Positions 25,101 to 36,149 are shown, counted from the first letter of the stretch. The stretch is DNA of 64,000 nucleotides from Megascapheus bottae (GCA_024803745.1 JANJXV010000024.1:10989427-11053426); one strand, 5' to 3'. Made by a program: numbers and translations. Notes: generated from the letters alone by a model not told the origin.

Positions 25101-26038
25101 GTAAAAGCTGACACACTGAAAACTTTACAGGAAGGAATAGGAGATACACTAGGCCTCCTTGGCACAGGTTGAAACTTTCTTAATAAGGACCAAGAATCAC
25201 AACAATTCAGAGAAAGGCTGGATAAGTGGGACTGCATTAAACTGCAGAGCTTTTGTATAGCAAAGGACATACCTAGTAAACTAATGAGGAAGCCTACAGA
25301 GTGGGAGAAGATCGTCACCAACCAAACAACGGACAAAGGCCTCATATCTAAAATATATCAACAACTCAAAAAATTGAATCACTCCAAAACTAACCTCCAA
25401 AGTAACAACCATCCCATTAAAAAATGGGCCAAAGACTTAGAGTCTTCTCTGAAGAAGAAACAAAAATGGCCTATAGACACATGAAGAAATGCTCAACATC
25501 TCTGGTCATAAAAGAAATGCAAGTCAAAACAACTCTAAGATTCCACCTCACTCCAGTTAGAATGGCCAGGATCAGGAAAACGAATAATAACAGATGCTGG
25601 AGGGGATGTGGCCAGGAGGGATCACTACTACACTGTTGGTGGGAGTGCAAACTCGTTCAACCACTATGGAAAGCAGTGTGGCAGTGCCTCAAAAGGCTAA
25701 ACATAGAGCTCCCCTATGACCCAGCAATTCCACTACTTGGCATTTACCCAACCATCCAGAAACAAGGACATACTAAATCCACTAGCACAACAATGTTCAT
25801 TGCAGCACTATTCACCATAGCAAAGATATGGAACCAACCTAGATGTCCCTCAGTTGATGAGTGGATCAACAAGTTGTGGTATTTGTACACAATGGAATTC
25901 TATGCTGCTGTCAGAAAGAATGACATCACCCCATTTGTTAGGAAATGGAAAGACTTAGAAAAAATCATATTAAGTGAAGTAAGCCAGACTCAAAGGAACT
26001 TAGGCTCAATGGTTTCCCTCATTCGTCATAATCAGTAG
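22197..26038 (+). pseudogene. L1 ORF2 (endonuclease-reverse transcriptase), disrupted
   Basis: ORF2 encodes the endonuclease and reverse transcriptase that carry out target-primed reverse transcription. The endonuclease part (22197-about 22900) keeps 'LTLNINGLN', 'LQETHL', 'SDFNTPLSP', 'KTDHILG' and 'SDHKG'. The reverse transcriptase part keeps 'KSPGPDGF', '[10 protein letters not shown]' and FADD (24295-24306). The C-terminus has the Cys-rich '[12 protein letters not shown]' region. Lesions: a TAA stop at 23178-23180 with the same frame continuing after it; a one-base insertion near 24062 that shifts frame just before the QGCPLSP block; a TAG at 24925-24927, another TAG shortly after, and a small deletion near 24965; at least one further frame change before the last open segment (25424-26038). 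The total span fits about 1,280 codons, the normal L1 length. Confidence 0.95.
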
Positions 26039-26496
26039 AAACCTTGGGCTCTACTAGCAGAGATCTGCAATAGAGCAAAATCTTGATACATAAGGCCATA
26101 GAATGTGAAGCTAATTGAAAGGACCTCCAGGATATTGAAACAAAAGCCATATAATGAATGATTGTTGTCCTTAATGTACTATGTTGTCTCTCATCTCCTT
26201 TGCTGTCCCTTGGTTATCTCATATTGGTATCGTATCTCACTTTGTTATCTGATATATTGAATTTATTTGTATTTGGATATTTGAAATTTGATAGGGAAGG
26301 GGGGAAAACCAAGACGGGTGTGGGGTGTGGGGGGGGAGGGAAATGGGTACCAAGACATGTGAAAGGGTATCAATGTATGTGAATTAATGCACCTTCTATC
26401 TGGCAAATATCATGTAACCCTTTTACTAATTACAATAAAAAAAAATTTGATGCTGTGCCTGGGCCAGGTGCTGTCCACAACTTCAAAAAAAAAAAA
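26039..26496 (+). other. L1 3'UTR, short transduced segment and poly(A) tail
   Basis: The 3'UTR has a G-rich purine tract (about 26296-26342), common in L1 3'UTRs and able to form G-quadruplexes. It reaches the same 'attacaataaaa' end seen in the truncated L1 at 4.3 kb. After a run of 9 A, 39 non-L1 bases (26446-26484) precede the final A run and the target duplication. This is the arrangement expected of a 3' transduction. Confidence 0.8.
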
Positions 26497-26509
26497 AAGA
26501 TCCCTGTGG

Positions 26510-27884
26510 CCCACAGACCAGGAATTCCTGACCTTAGTAAATGCAATAATTTCAATCAATTCAGTTGACTTCTGTAGGTTTTAAGAGTTCATCTATGGTA
26601 ATCTATTTTTTCCCCATGTGTACGATGCAGAAAGGTTCAATGTAAAAGGCGATGTGTAAAAGGCACATACCAAACTTGGAAGTAAAACTAAGTTGAAGGC
26701 AGTGATTTGTAAGTGATAGGAGTGTTGGAGCAGTAGAGGTTAACACTGCCTGTGTTCCCAGGGAATCCTTTCACAGCTGTACCCACTGACAACCTCACAC
26801 CTCCTCCAGAGAACTGCCCGTGGATTCAGAGAACCACCTTGCTCAAGTCAGCCAGAGAAAGTTGTCCTAGCTTATTGCCAATTAATGCAAGGATATAAAG
26901 TCTTCACTTCTTTGCCTTAAGGCAGAGCAGATTCTGAAGTGACTGATGTTCCAGGGTATCCCACAGGACCAGATAGAGGCTAAACTTCACCTGAAACCAC
27001 ATCCTTTCTCTGGAGAATGCTCTTAACCAAAGCACTTGCATAAGAATTCCCTGCCTTCAGGGAACTGCCCTGCTTCTAGGGAACCTGGCCTGACCCTGGA
27101 TTTTCTCCATGAGCGGTTCCAAGCTGACACACTGGCACAGGCCCCACAACAATTAAATGACCCATCTTTATCCACAGCCTTTCAGCATTAAATCCAGTCA
27201 ACTCAGCTAGGAATAGCCTCCTTTGCCTGTCCAGCTTAGAAGTTCCTCCTTCCCATGGGGAAAAGGCAGTTCATCAGGGTCCTTCCAACTCTCGCCTGAC
27301 TTGTAGTTAGGAACTCAAAGATATTCTAAAGACTGTGGAGGACAGAGCTGGAGTGACCAAAGGTAGAACATGAAGAGGTGCCCAAAAGTGAATGGCTATT
27401 TCGAACATCACTATACAAAATTATCAATACAAGAGACCAACGGGGCAGCCTAAGTGTCTTTCTGGTCACGTACCAAATGATTATTGTGGGACTTACATGT
27501 CTATGGGCCATTTGTTCCCATGTCTGCGTGTATTTGCTCTTCAGGCCCTTTTTGGAGAACAGAATCATCTCCCAATATCCTTCAATTTGCTTCTTCCAGA
27601 ATGAAATCTCTTCTACAGAATATAGGATTTCATCACAGTGTTAACATCACCAACAAAGCACTCATCCCTTCTAATATTACCCCCTTCCCCCGGGGAGTCT
27701 TGTTCCATGGTCTAGTGATATTCTTGGGGACAGGGGACTTGTCATTTCTAAAAATTATTACTTACTTATGGCTTGTTTGCATCAAACACCCTTTCTGGAA
27801 AACAGTTTTGGAGGGTTTTACTCCTGATAGCAATCAGAATTTTGACAAGGTATCTAGAAATTTTATGGCTAACAGGGTCACAAT
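26510..27884. other. Intronic sequence without recognised gene
   Basis: Unique intron. The open frame at 27484-27951 (155 codons) overlaps a MIR remnant at its end and shows no domain, so it is not called. Confidence 0.5.
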
Positions 27885-28085
27885 GTTTGTTTTGGTGAGA
27901 CACCTATTATGTACCAGGCATCACAAATATGCCACTCCTAACTTTTCATAACAGGTGACAAAAATAAGGACTGGGAAAGATAATAATTTGGTTGAGGTTC
28001 AGTTACAAATACATGGCTTGTCTAACACAGATTAAACTGCTTCAACTCCTGCCCTTACTACTGCTCCAGTGCTAGGGTCTAGTTC
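27885..28085 (-). mobile_element. MIR-family SINE, ancient
   Basis: Reads as the complement of MIR: 'ctattatgtaccaggcatca', 'aggtgacaaaaataagg', 'ttgaggttcagttacaaata'. Confidence 0.5.
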
Positions 28086-28129
28086 TGAACTGCACTATTC
28101 CTATTTCAAGCTAAATTTACTGCAAGAAT

Positions 28130-28376
28130 TATTAGATGGTCAGCCAGGAGCCAAGGCCAGTAACCGTAGATACTCAGGAAGCTGAGGTCAAGAAGGAAGT
28201 TCAAAGCCAACCTAATTGTCTGTGAGACTCTATCTACAAAACAACCAGCAAAAATCCTGGCTGGAGGTGTGGCTCAAGTGGTAGAATGCCAGTCCAGCAA
28301 ACAAGCAAGCTGAGTGGGCAAGTAAGTATGAGACTCTGAGTTCAAACCCTAGGTACCAGCAAAAAATAAAATAAAA
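28130..28376 (+). mobile_element. Old 7SL+ID dimeric SINE (B1-dID-like)
   Basis: The left 7SL-like half has 'ccgtagatactcaggaagct'. The right half is closer to ID than to Geo ('gtggctcaagtggtagaatg', 'gagttcaaaccctaggtacc'). The tail is A-rich. Confidence 0.75.
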
Positions 28377-28525
28377 TAGAAAGTTACTTAATTAAAAGGT
28401 GCTCCAAAGCACATCACATTCTCTGACCTTTAAAGAACAAAGCAGCTAGGCAGTACTCAGGAATCTGAGATATTGGTGATCATGGTTCAAAACCAGCCAG
28501 GCAGGAAGATCCCCGAAACTCTTCT

Positions 28526-28773
28526 TTTAATTTTTTTAAATTTTTATGTTTTTGATGGTCATGGGGCTTGAACCCAGCCTGGGTGCTGTCTCTGAGCTTT
28601 TGAGTCCAAAGGCTACCACCCTACCCCTTGAGCCAAGCCCCACTTCCCATTTTCTATAGATTAATTGGAGATAACAGATAAGTCCTTTTGTGCCGGGCTT
28701 GCTTTGAACCTTGATCCTCAGATCTCAGCCTCCTGAGTAGCTAGGATTATAGGCATGTGCCACTGTGCCCGGC
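28526..28773 (-). mobile_element. 7SL+Geo SINE nested in a SINE
   Basis: Complete minus-strand dimer: T-rich tail, 'ggggcttgaaccc' (B box complement), linker, 'gagtagctaggattatagg' and 'gtgcccggc' 5' end. Confidence 0.9.
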
Positions 28774-28990
28774 TTTTTTTTTTTTTGTCAGTGGGGCTTG
28801 AACCCTGGGCCTGGGTGCTATCCCTGAGCTCTTCAGCCCAAGGCTCTACCACTTGAGCCACAGCACCACTTCTGGTTTTCTGGTGGTTAACTGAAGATAA
28901 GAGGCTCACAGACTTTAGTGCCCAGGCAGGCTTTGAACCTCGATTCTTAGATGTCAGCCTCTTGAGTGGCTAGAATTACAGCCACTGGCT
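28774..28990 (-). mobile_element. 7SL+Geo SINE, second nested copy
   Basis: Starts with a T12-13 tail directly against the 5' end of the previous SINE. Contains 'ggggcttgaaccctgggcc', 'cttgagccacagcaccactt', 'ggtggttaactgaagataag' and ends in 'gccactggct'. Confidence 0.9.
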
Positions 28991-29140
28991 TCCCTGAGAT
29001 TCATAGCCAGTTAATCATCAAAAAGCCAGAAGTAGAAATGTGGCTCAAATGGTAGAGTGCTAATCTTGAGTACAAAAGCTCAGGGACAGTGCATAGACCC
29101 TGAGTTCAAACCTCAGGTTTGGCATCCCCCCAAAAAATAA

Positions 29141-29938
29141 ACGGGGGGTGGGAGGAATGAATTAAGCAATAGAAAGATCATCTAGTGTGGATAAAGATAA
29201 AAATGCATGCATGACAGTACATGTAGTAAATATGCTGCTTCAGGATTTCCCCACAGGTATAAATACAACTGTACACAATGCATAGATGGAGTTACACATG
29301 TTAAACCTGTAACACCTGTTAAAGACTTTGGGTCCAAGGAATAACATGGTAGTGAGTTCCTAGATTTCCTTTTTCTACTATATATCCCTTTTTTAAATTT
29401 CCTTTATATATTTCTTCATCTATTCTGCAGAAACCAGCAACCAGGGTATAGGAATATAACAGAAACAAAGAAAATGCAATCAACCAGCAACAACAACAAA
29501 AAGTGCTTACTTGATACATCTAAAGAATTAGAAATGGAACCACTTAGCCTGTTTTATAGAGAAAATTACCAGAGAATAAGCCCATAACACCAACCAAAAA
29601 CCACAGAAAAACTGTGACACAGGAATAGGCTATAGGAAGCCACACTCCCAGGCTTTCTTTCCCCTGTGCTGTGTGGGCAATGCCAGGTAGGTGGTATCAG
29701 AGTCGGGACTTCTCTTCTGCACAGGAGAGGGAATGGCAATCTTCAGAGGTACCAGCCACAGGCACCCCTGCTCCTGCCCCTGCCCCTGCACAACCCAAGT
29801 ACTACACACATCAAGGAGCAACTGTCAAAATTCTTGAGAGAAAGCATTACTACAAGAAGTTAGCACAGCAATAGAAAGTCAACAAAGAAGCTGATGATAG
29901 GATCAACTGGACATTTTAGAAATAGAATATATCCTAGC
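29141..29938. other. Intronic sequence without recognised gene
   Basis: Unique AT-rich intron. A short imperfect 'tgctcctgcccctgcccctg' repeat at about 29767-29788 is the only local pattern noted. Confidence 0.5.
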
Positions 29939-30622
29939 TGAACTACTGTGTTTTGTGTTTTTTTTTCATTGTTGGGTTAATGTATAGAGGGGTTACTGTT
30001 ACATTCGCCAGATAGTAGGTGTATTATTTCTCACACATTGATACCTCTTCTCATGTTTTTATCCCCACCTATCCCAATCTTCTTGTTTCCCCTTTCCCTT
30101 TGCTATTTCAAATAAACAAATAAACATATATACAATATGCCAGATAACAAAGTCAGATACAGTAATAATATGAGATTAACCAAAAGGCAATAAAAGAGAA
30201 GAGAAATAACATAGTACATTAAGAACAACAATCACACAAGATAAAGCTCTTGTTTCCATATTCTAGAGTGCCTTTCATTTAGTCTCATCCTATATGACCT
30301 TATGTACCTAGGTTTTGAGCCATTGTAATCCTCTGCTAGGAGAGTCCTAGATGTGTACCAATTATTACAAATGAGGGAAACCATTGAGTCTATGTTCCTT
30401 TGGGCCTGGTTTACTTCACTTAATATAATTTTTTCCAAGTCTTTCCATTTCCTTACAAATGGGGTGATGTCATTCTTTCTGATGGCTGCATAGAATTCTA
30501 TTGTGTATAAGTACCACATCTTCTTGATCCAATCATCTACTGAGGGGCATCTGGGTTGGTTCCATATCTTTGCTATGGTAACTAGTGCTGCAATGAACAT
30601 CGTTGTGTAGTTGAACTACTGT
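29939..30622 (-). mobile_element. 5'-truncated L1 with 11-bp target-site duplication
   Basis: The minus strand carries the last part of L1 ORF2 plus the 3'UTR. An open frame of 122 codons (30232-30600) encodes the ORF2 C-terminal end ('[15 protein letters not shown]', '[16 protein letters not shown]'). The flanking 11-mers tgaactactgt are at 29939-29949 and 30612-30622. Same family and similar truncation point as the copy at 4.3 kb. Confidence 0.9.
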
Positions 30623-30639
30623 TAACATTCCAGAGCAAG

Positions 30640-31650
30640 CCCCCACAGCAGAATGGAAAGTCCAGAGAATTAATTACTCAAACTTAACAATACAGATTAA
30701 CTAACTAGTCTGAGGGTGAAAATGACCGGCACTACAGAGGCCTCTAAGAGTAAGACTATTAAAGAAAGAAGAACTAAAATTCAGGTCAGCAGACTCCCAC
30801 AGGAGAGGAAAAGAAAATAGAACTGAAAAAAAAACTATTTAAAGAAATAATAGCTTAAAACTTTTCAAAGTTAGCAGGAAGCAGGTGGAGAATCTGAGAG
30901 AACACTGAACACATCAACCCAGCAAAGCTAAGACATATCACAGTCACAAAGGCAAAGAAGTAGGCTTTGGAAGTACACAAGGAAAAATGATACATTAACC
31001 TCAAGGAGGAAACAAAAGATTCCATGACAGAAGATTTCTCCAAAAAAAAAAATCAAAGAAGTTCAGGGAAAGTAAAACAATGTTTTGGGGTTTGGGAGCC
31101 CCCCCCCCCACCCTGAGTGCTGAAAGAAAGGGCTATCCATCAGAATCCTAGATCCAGAGAGCACAGCCTTCAAGGCTGGTATTCTCAGGTGAAAAAAAAA
31201 AACTAAGAGAACATATCACCACAGATCTACCCTAAATGAATGACTTAAAGGAGTTATCTACACCTAAAGGAAAAGCTAAAAGAATCTTGGAACCCTAGGA
31301 AAGAAGAAAAAAAGCAAGAGAAAGTAAAATGATGGGCAAATCTGATACTTTTCCTCTTGAGATTTGTAAATTCAGTTGATAAAGCAAAAATCCTAACACT
31401 CTCTAATATATTTCCCAAAGTGTACCAAGGAAATGTCCGAGACAATCGTATCGCAAAAAAACAAAGAGCAAAAGGAAAGTAAGTCTCTGTCCTTTACTGG
31501 AACCAACAAAATGACCCCACCAGTAGCTGTGATAAATTATGTATGTCCATAAAAAGCTATATAAAAGGATCCACTCAAACATTGTAGATAAATCAAAAGT
31601 GGAATTCCATGCAACAAAAGAAATGCTCAAATAATCCACAAGAACACAGG
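30640..31650 (+). mobile_element. Ancient L1 (HAL1/L1M-like) ORF1-3'UTR remnant
   Basis: A-rich sequence in which diverged ORF1-end landmarks occur in order: 'gaacacatcaacccagcaaa', 'agagaacatatcaccacaga', 'gaatgacttaaaggagttat', then a 3'UTR-like 'gtggaattccatgcaacaaa' with 'aataatccacaagaacacag'. No frame is open. The subfamily name is a guess. Confidence 0.5.
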
Positions 31651-32072
31651 AAAAATGTACAGGAGAAACTGAGGGGAGAGGGGAAGAGGCATCTCCGCCT
31701 CCAGAGCTGACTGCTCTTTTCCCAGCGTGGCAAGGGATACATTTGAGATGGAAGAAGGGATACAGCCTAACAGCTCTTTCTCAGAGCTGTCTTGGTCATA
31801 ATTCTTGTGTGGGTGTTCATCAAAGGCTCTTCTCAAAGGCATCAGCTGGCCTGCCAGCACTTCCCAAGGGACATCTTGGCAGGGTCCAGGTCCCAGCTAA
31901 CCTGCCACACAGCTGATACTCTCACCAAGGATAGAGGTGGGCCTTTCCCACGTGGACCACGGACTCGGGTTCAATACCACCCAGCGTTGGTGGGCCGGTC
32001 CTCCCTCTCTCTCTCTCCCTTCCTTGCCAGAGAGACTAGTTGAATAAGCTTTATTCACTCTTATAAGTATTA
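31651..32072. other. GC-richer segment of unknown origin, possible LTR remnant
   Basis: A 420-bp island of balanced base content in AT-rich intron. It ends in a CT run and 'gaataagctttattcactct', which could be a worn polyadenylation region of an LTR. I recognise no family and see no matching partner in the window. Confidence 0.25.
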
Positions 32073-32456
32073 AAGAGAAAATGAATGCTGAATGCTGAAA
32101 TGAATGATGTTCCCTTTAATTGTGTTAGAGGCAAGAGTATTACATTTTTCCATGTAAATGGGAACCTATTTCCCCAGATCCTACACTGATAGCATTTTAT
32201 GTATTTATAAAGTCTTAAGTCTTATGCATTTACCAGGCTCTGCCACCCCTAAAAGCAGGCTCATATTTCCTATTCTACACACTGCTAGGATCCATCCCAC
32301 TTCTAATTGCATTAATTTACTTATACAAAACTGTAGGTACCTGGTGCTGCCCCAGTTTTTCTGGACCCTCACCTTCCTGTCCCCTAGAAGAATGGTTCTG
32401 AAACATTCTCTTACAGTTGCTTTTCAGGTATCGATTTCAAATAAAGGGAAGTTAAA
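32073..32456. other. Intronic sequence without recognised gene
   Basis: Nothing recognised. Confidence 0.5.
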
Positions 32457-32537
32457 AAGCTGGGAGTGTGACTCAGTGGTAGAGCCTGTGTCTTAGCCTG
32501 CAAAAGGCCTTGGGTTTGATCTTCAGCACCAATTGAA
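32457..32537 (+). mobile_element. ID-like tRNA-derived SINE
   Basis: Single tRNA(Ala)-like monomer with A box 'gtgactcagtggtagagcct' and B box 'gggtttgatcttcag', followed by a short A-rich tail. No Geo half. Confidence 0.7.
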
Positions 32538-32911
32538 AAAAGAAACGGCAAGAGTATTTGCATGATAGATGTCATTCATCATATTCCAAACATAATTTTC
32601 ATCAGATCAACATAAAAGCACTGGTAACATAATGGTACTTTTAACTTAAAATATGGAAATTTATGTTAGGAAAAAGAGGGCTTTAATTCACTGAATCATC
32701 TCAAAAAAGTACAATTAACCTAAGCAGTCATCCCTTCTTACTTTCTACCTTTCCATCGCCTTTCCTTCTCACAGCTTTTTCCTATCTCTCTCACTTTTCC
32801 ACCCTCATATAACAAAGATCAGGAGCCTTAAGGTATAAAACAAGACTGCTTGCCTCTTTTCCTGCCAGATTCTCAGAAACATAAATCATTTTACAAAACT
32901 TGTTCCTTAAA
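32538..32911. other. Intronic sequence without recognised gene
   Basis: Nothing recognised. Confidence 0.5.
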
Positions 32912-33307
32912 CTGGGCGCCAGTGACTCATGCTTGTAATCTTGGCTACTCATGAAGCTGAAATCTGAGGATCACAGCTTAAAGCCAATGTGGGCAAGAAA
33001 GTCAATGAGACTCATCTCCAATAAACTACTTTTTTTAAAAAAGCCAGAGGCCGGGAGTTTTGCCTAGTGGTAGAGTGCTTGCCTGGGTTCGATTCCTCGA
33101 TACCACATACATAGAAGAAAAAAAAAAGCCGAAAGTGGTGCTGAGGCTCAAGTGATAGAGCTCTAGCCTTGAGAAAGTCCAAGGACAGAGCTCATACCCT
33201 GAGCTCAAGCCCAGGACTGCCAAAAAAAAAAAAAAAAGCCAGAAGTGAAGCTCAAGGGCAACATTCAGGCCTTGAATTCAAGCCCCAGGACTAACACACA
33301 CACAAAA
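32912..33307 (+). mobile_element. 7SL+Geo SINE interrupted by IDL-Geo
   Basis: Host left half (32912-33036) begins 'ctgggcgccagtgactcatg'. The right half resumes at 33244 and ends 'caagccccaggactaacaca' with a short CA run. The break is filled by an IDL-Geo element. Confidence 0.9.
33037..33243 (+). mobile_element. IDL-Geo SINE nested in a 7SL+Geo SINE
   Basis: Target-site duplication aaaaaagccaga (33037-33048 and 33232-33243) lies in the host SINE. The ID-like half has lost about 20 bp in the anticodon-arm region ('gtgcttgcctgggttcg'). The Geo half is complete. Confidence 0.92.
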
Positions 33308-33399
33308 AGAAATTGTTCTCCATAGGGAAAGAAAAATCTTTGCTTTGTATATTCACCTTGTTTTTATTTGTTCTTGATAGATTTTCCTCTTCCTTTTTT

Positions 33400-33597
33400 C
33401 TTTTTTTTGCCAGTCCCCGGCATGAGCTCCTGACCTGAGCACCGTCCTTGGGCTTTCTCAAGGCTAGGGCTCTACCATTCGAGCCACAGCACCACTTCTG
33501 TCTTTGCTTTTTCTCTGTGTATGTGGTACTGAGGAATCAAGCCCAGATCTTCATGCATGCTAGGCAAGCACTCTATCACTAGGCAAAACCCCTGGCC
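33400..33597 (-). mobile_element. IDL-Geo SINE
   Basis: Minus-strand copy with 'ctttctcaaggctagggctc', 'cgagccacagcaccacttct', 'ggtactgaggaatcaagccc' and 'tgctaggcaagcactctatc'. No clean target duplication seen. Confidence 0.9.
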
Positions 33598-34572
33598 CCT
33601 ATTGATTTTTTTATCTGTATCCAGGAGTCCAAAACAGTGTATTTGCAGACAATGCCAAGCAGATTTCCCTGATATTTTGAAAACAATCTTCCTTCCACCA
33701 AAAGGCAAATAGCTTGAAGAAAGTCTCTCGTATGTATCTGACTTTCCAAGAACAAAATTGGCACTCAAGGATTATGGAAACTTAGAAATGGGGTTCCATG
33801 GCTTCATAAATACTGTTAACTTCAAAATTAACACAAGTTAATTTTGTTCTTTCTGCCTTGAGCTTCTTAATGAACACTAAATGTCACTCACGCTAATGCT
33901 CCCAAGCCATTTGTCTACAATGTAGGACTCACTTTCCAAATTTTACTGATTGCACAACAAGAGAGGGGAGGAGAACAAAAAAGAAGAAAAAGAACTATGC
34001 TCAGATCACTTTATGACCATCGTCTAAAATGCTTCTATCAAGTTTGCACTCCTTGTCCAGGTGCGTTGGTACTTACTGTATTAATCCATAATACTCTGAC
34101 TTTCCACTGGCTCGTGAAGCTAGTGGCTTTCTAAAGCAGTCCTGCAATCCATTACCATGGAAACAAAAGGCATAAAAAGCTGTTTTTATCTAATGGGAAA
34201 ACCTGGAGAAATTCTATGAAGATCAAAAGTATTTTCAAAGTAAAGCTATAACCAAACATATTGTAGCTTAAAGAAGCTTGGGATAGAGAGCCAAGACAGG
34301 TTAACAGAGAAAGAATGGGAGCACAGTATGACAGTAAAAAGAAAAAAAAACAGCAACATTATTGGGAGGCTCCTGGGTTAGGAAAAGTCCTGAAAGAACT
34401 CCATTCTATTCCTCTGCTTAGGCACAAGGGAGAAGACTAAAATTCTTGGCCTCTCCCCACAAATGTCAACAGAAATGGCCAGTTCTCCTGAAACTTATAG
34501 CATCATACAACCCTGGTTCTGATATGTTCTTGATCCATTCTAGACTAACCTCTGACAGAAATGAGGGATAAA
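33598..34572. other. Intronic sequence without recognised gene
   Basis: Unique intron with no exon or young repeat. Confidence 0.5.
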
Positions 34573-34800
34573 GCAGCCACGTGCTGGTAGCCCATGCCTG
34601 TAACCCTAGCTACTCAAGAGGCTGAAATCATGGGAAGGAAAGTCTATGACACTCGTATTTTTTAATTAACCACAAAAAAAAAACCTAGAAGTGAAGTTCT
34701 TCCTCAAGTGGTAGAGCCTTGAGCAATAAAAGCTCAGGGATAGTGCCTAAGCCCTGAGTTCAAGACCAGAAATAGCACACACACACACACACACACACAC
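34573..34800 (+). mobile_element. 7SL+Geo SINE with (CA)n tail
   Basis: Dimer starting 'cagccacgtgctggtagccc' and ending 'gagttcaagaccagaaatagc', continuing without a break into (AC)n (34774-34800). The microsatellite replaces the A tail. Confidence 0.88.
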
Positions 34801-35400
34801 CAACTTTCATGAGTAGGCTCCCTTTACCATCTCTCCTTTTGATCTAGAACTTAATCTTTTGTGTTGAGAAAATGCTGTCATGTGGAATTAGTTTGGGAAG
34901 AGAGTAGGCACAAACCACATGTATTTATCTTGATATTTTCAATATTTTCCCTCAAGTCCAGTAATCTCACCACATCCTGCCATCAACATCAAAAAAAGAG
35001 TTTTGGATCTAATATTCCTTTCATGGAAAATTTCCCCATCCACAAACTGCTCTGACCATCTGTAATAACACAGACTCTTTCCAGCCAGTGTCCTCCTCAT
35101 AAAACATCTGAATCAATAGGAAGCTCCCAGCCAAAGGAATACAAGTGTCCCACCATTTCTCTGGAAGCCATGTGGTCAGCCCAGCAGGTAGGACAGTACA
35201 TGTGTTCATCATGAAGGGTCAGAGGCCAGAAAGCCACTATCTGCCACCTACACACTGAGAACATGAAGCTTACAGAGCGAGTATCGTGTATCCAGGGCTG
35301 AACCCCAAAGGCAATCTCTTAGAGGGACAAGGGGAAATAATGGATTTAACCAAAAATTAGGTTAAATTAACAGTAGGAATGTAGACAAAGAAAGGACCAA

Positions 35401-35612
35401 GCCAGGCATTGATGGTTCAAACCTGCAATCCTAGCTACTCAAGAAGTCTGAGATCTGTGAATCACAAATTGAAGCCAGGCCAGTCAGGTAAATCTCCAAT
35501 TAATCTCCATCTCCAACTAGTCAACAAAAAGTCAGAAGGGATAATGTTGCTCAGGTGATAGAGTGTCAGTCTTAGGGAAAAAGCTAAGCCCCCAAATTGT
35601 CACCATAAAAAA
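35401..35612 (+). mobile_element. 7SL+Geo SINE, diverged
   Basis: Begins 'caagccaggcattgatggtt' and has 'cctgcaatcctagctactca' and 'gttgctcaggtgatagagtg'. The B-box region is lost. Confidence 0.8.
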
Positions 35613-35689
35613 AGACACCAATAGAAAACATGAAAAAAAATAAAATTAGCATCTGAATAGTGGACAAGCAATGATTAAAACCTTAAAAC

Positions 35690-35900
35690 TTTTTTGTCAG
35701 TCATGCAGCTTGAGCTCAGGTCCTAGGTATTGTCCTTGAGCTTTTGTGCTCAAGATTAGCACTCTACCGCTTTGAGCCACAGCTCCACTGATGAATTTTG
35801 GACATAAGAATCTCATGGGCCCAGGCTGCCTTCAAACCATGGTTCTCAAATCTCATCCTCCTGAGCAGCTAGGATTACAGGCATGGACCACCACACCTGA
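35690..35900 (-). mobile_element. 7SL+Geo SINE
   Basis: Minus-strand copy with 'gcttgagctcaggtcctagg', 'tttgagccacagctccactg', 'gagcagctaggattacaggc' and a 'ccaccacacctgac' end. Confidence 0.85.
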
Positions 35901-35914
35901 CAAAATTATAAACT

Positions 35915-36115
35915 TTTGAGTCCATCTGACCTGGGTTTAAAAACAGTCTGGCCATGAACTTTCAAGGTAACCTTAGACAATCCTTATTTGTTCTTGTGAA
36001 AACCATACTTGCCTGAAAACTGCAATGACGATCCCATGAAACAAAGCATATGAGTGTTTAGCACATTGTCTGGTGTATAGGAAGCTGTCCACAAATGACA
36101 ATTCTTGTGCAAATG
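35915..36115 (+). mobile_element. MIR-family SINE, ancient
   Basis: 'gagtccatctgacctgggtt', 'tggccatgaac', then the typical 3' part 'gagtgtttagcacattgtct' and 'ggtgtataggaagctgtcca'. Confidence 0.6.
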
Positions 36116-36149
36116 AACCAACAGGAATGCACAGAAAGGAAAGAAACCA

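Larger units (their letters stand above)
19102..26509 (+). mobile_element. Full-length L1 retrotransposon with target-site duplications
   Basis: Non-LTR retrotransposon of about 7.38 kb (19115-26496), flanked by 13-bp direct repeats aagatccctgtgg at 19102-19114 and 26497-26509. Parts in order: 5'UTR with internal promoter, ORF1, 48-bp spacer, ORF2, 3'UTR with a G-rich purine tract (about 26296-26342), first short A run, 39 bp of extra sequence, final A tail. The perfect duplications and open ORF1 suggest a fairly recent insertion. ORF2 lesions make it unable to move by itself. It lies antisense to GRM8 inside the intron. Confidence 0.95.
28441..29140 (+). mobile_element. 7SL+Geo SINE split by two nested minus-strand SINEs
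   Basis: Host element pieces are 28441-about 28520 (left half) and about 28991-29140 (linker, right half, A-rich tail). The host linker motif appears on both sides ('tccccgaaactctt' and 'tccctgagattcat'), probably as a worn target duplication. The material between is two minus-strand SINEs. Confidence 0.8.

Noticed and set aside
27484..27951. 155-codon open frame
   Set aside because: No recognisable domain, no splice or promoter context, and the end overlaps a MIR remnant.
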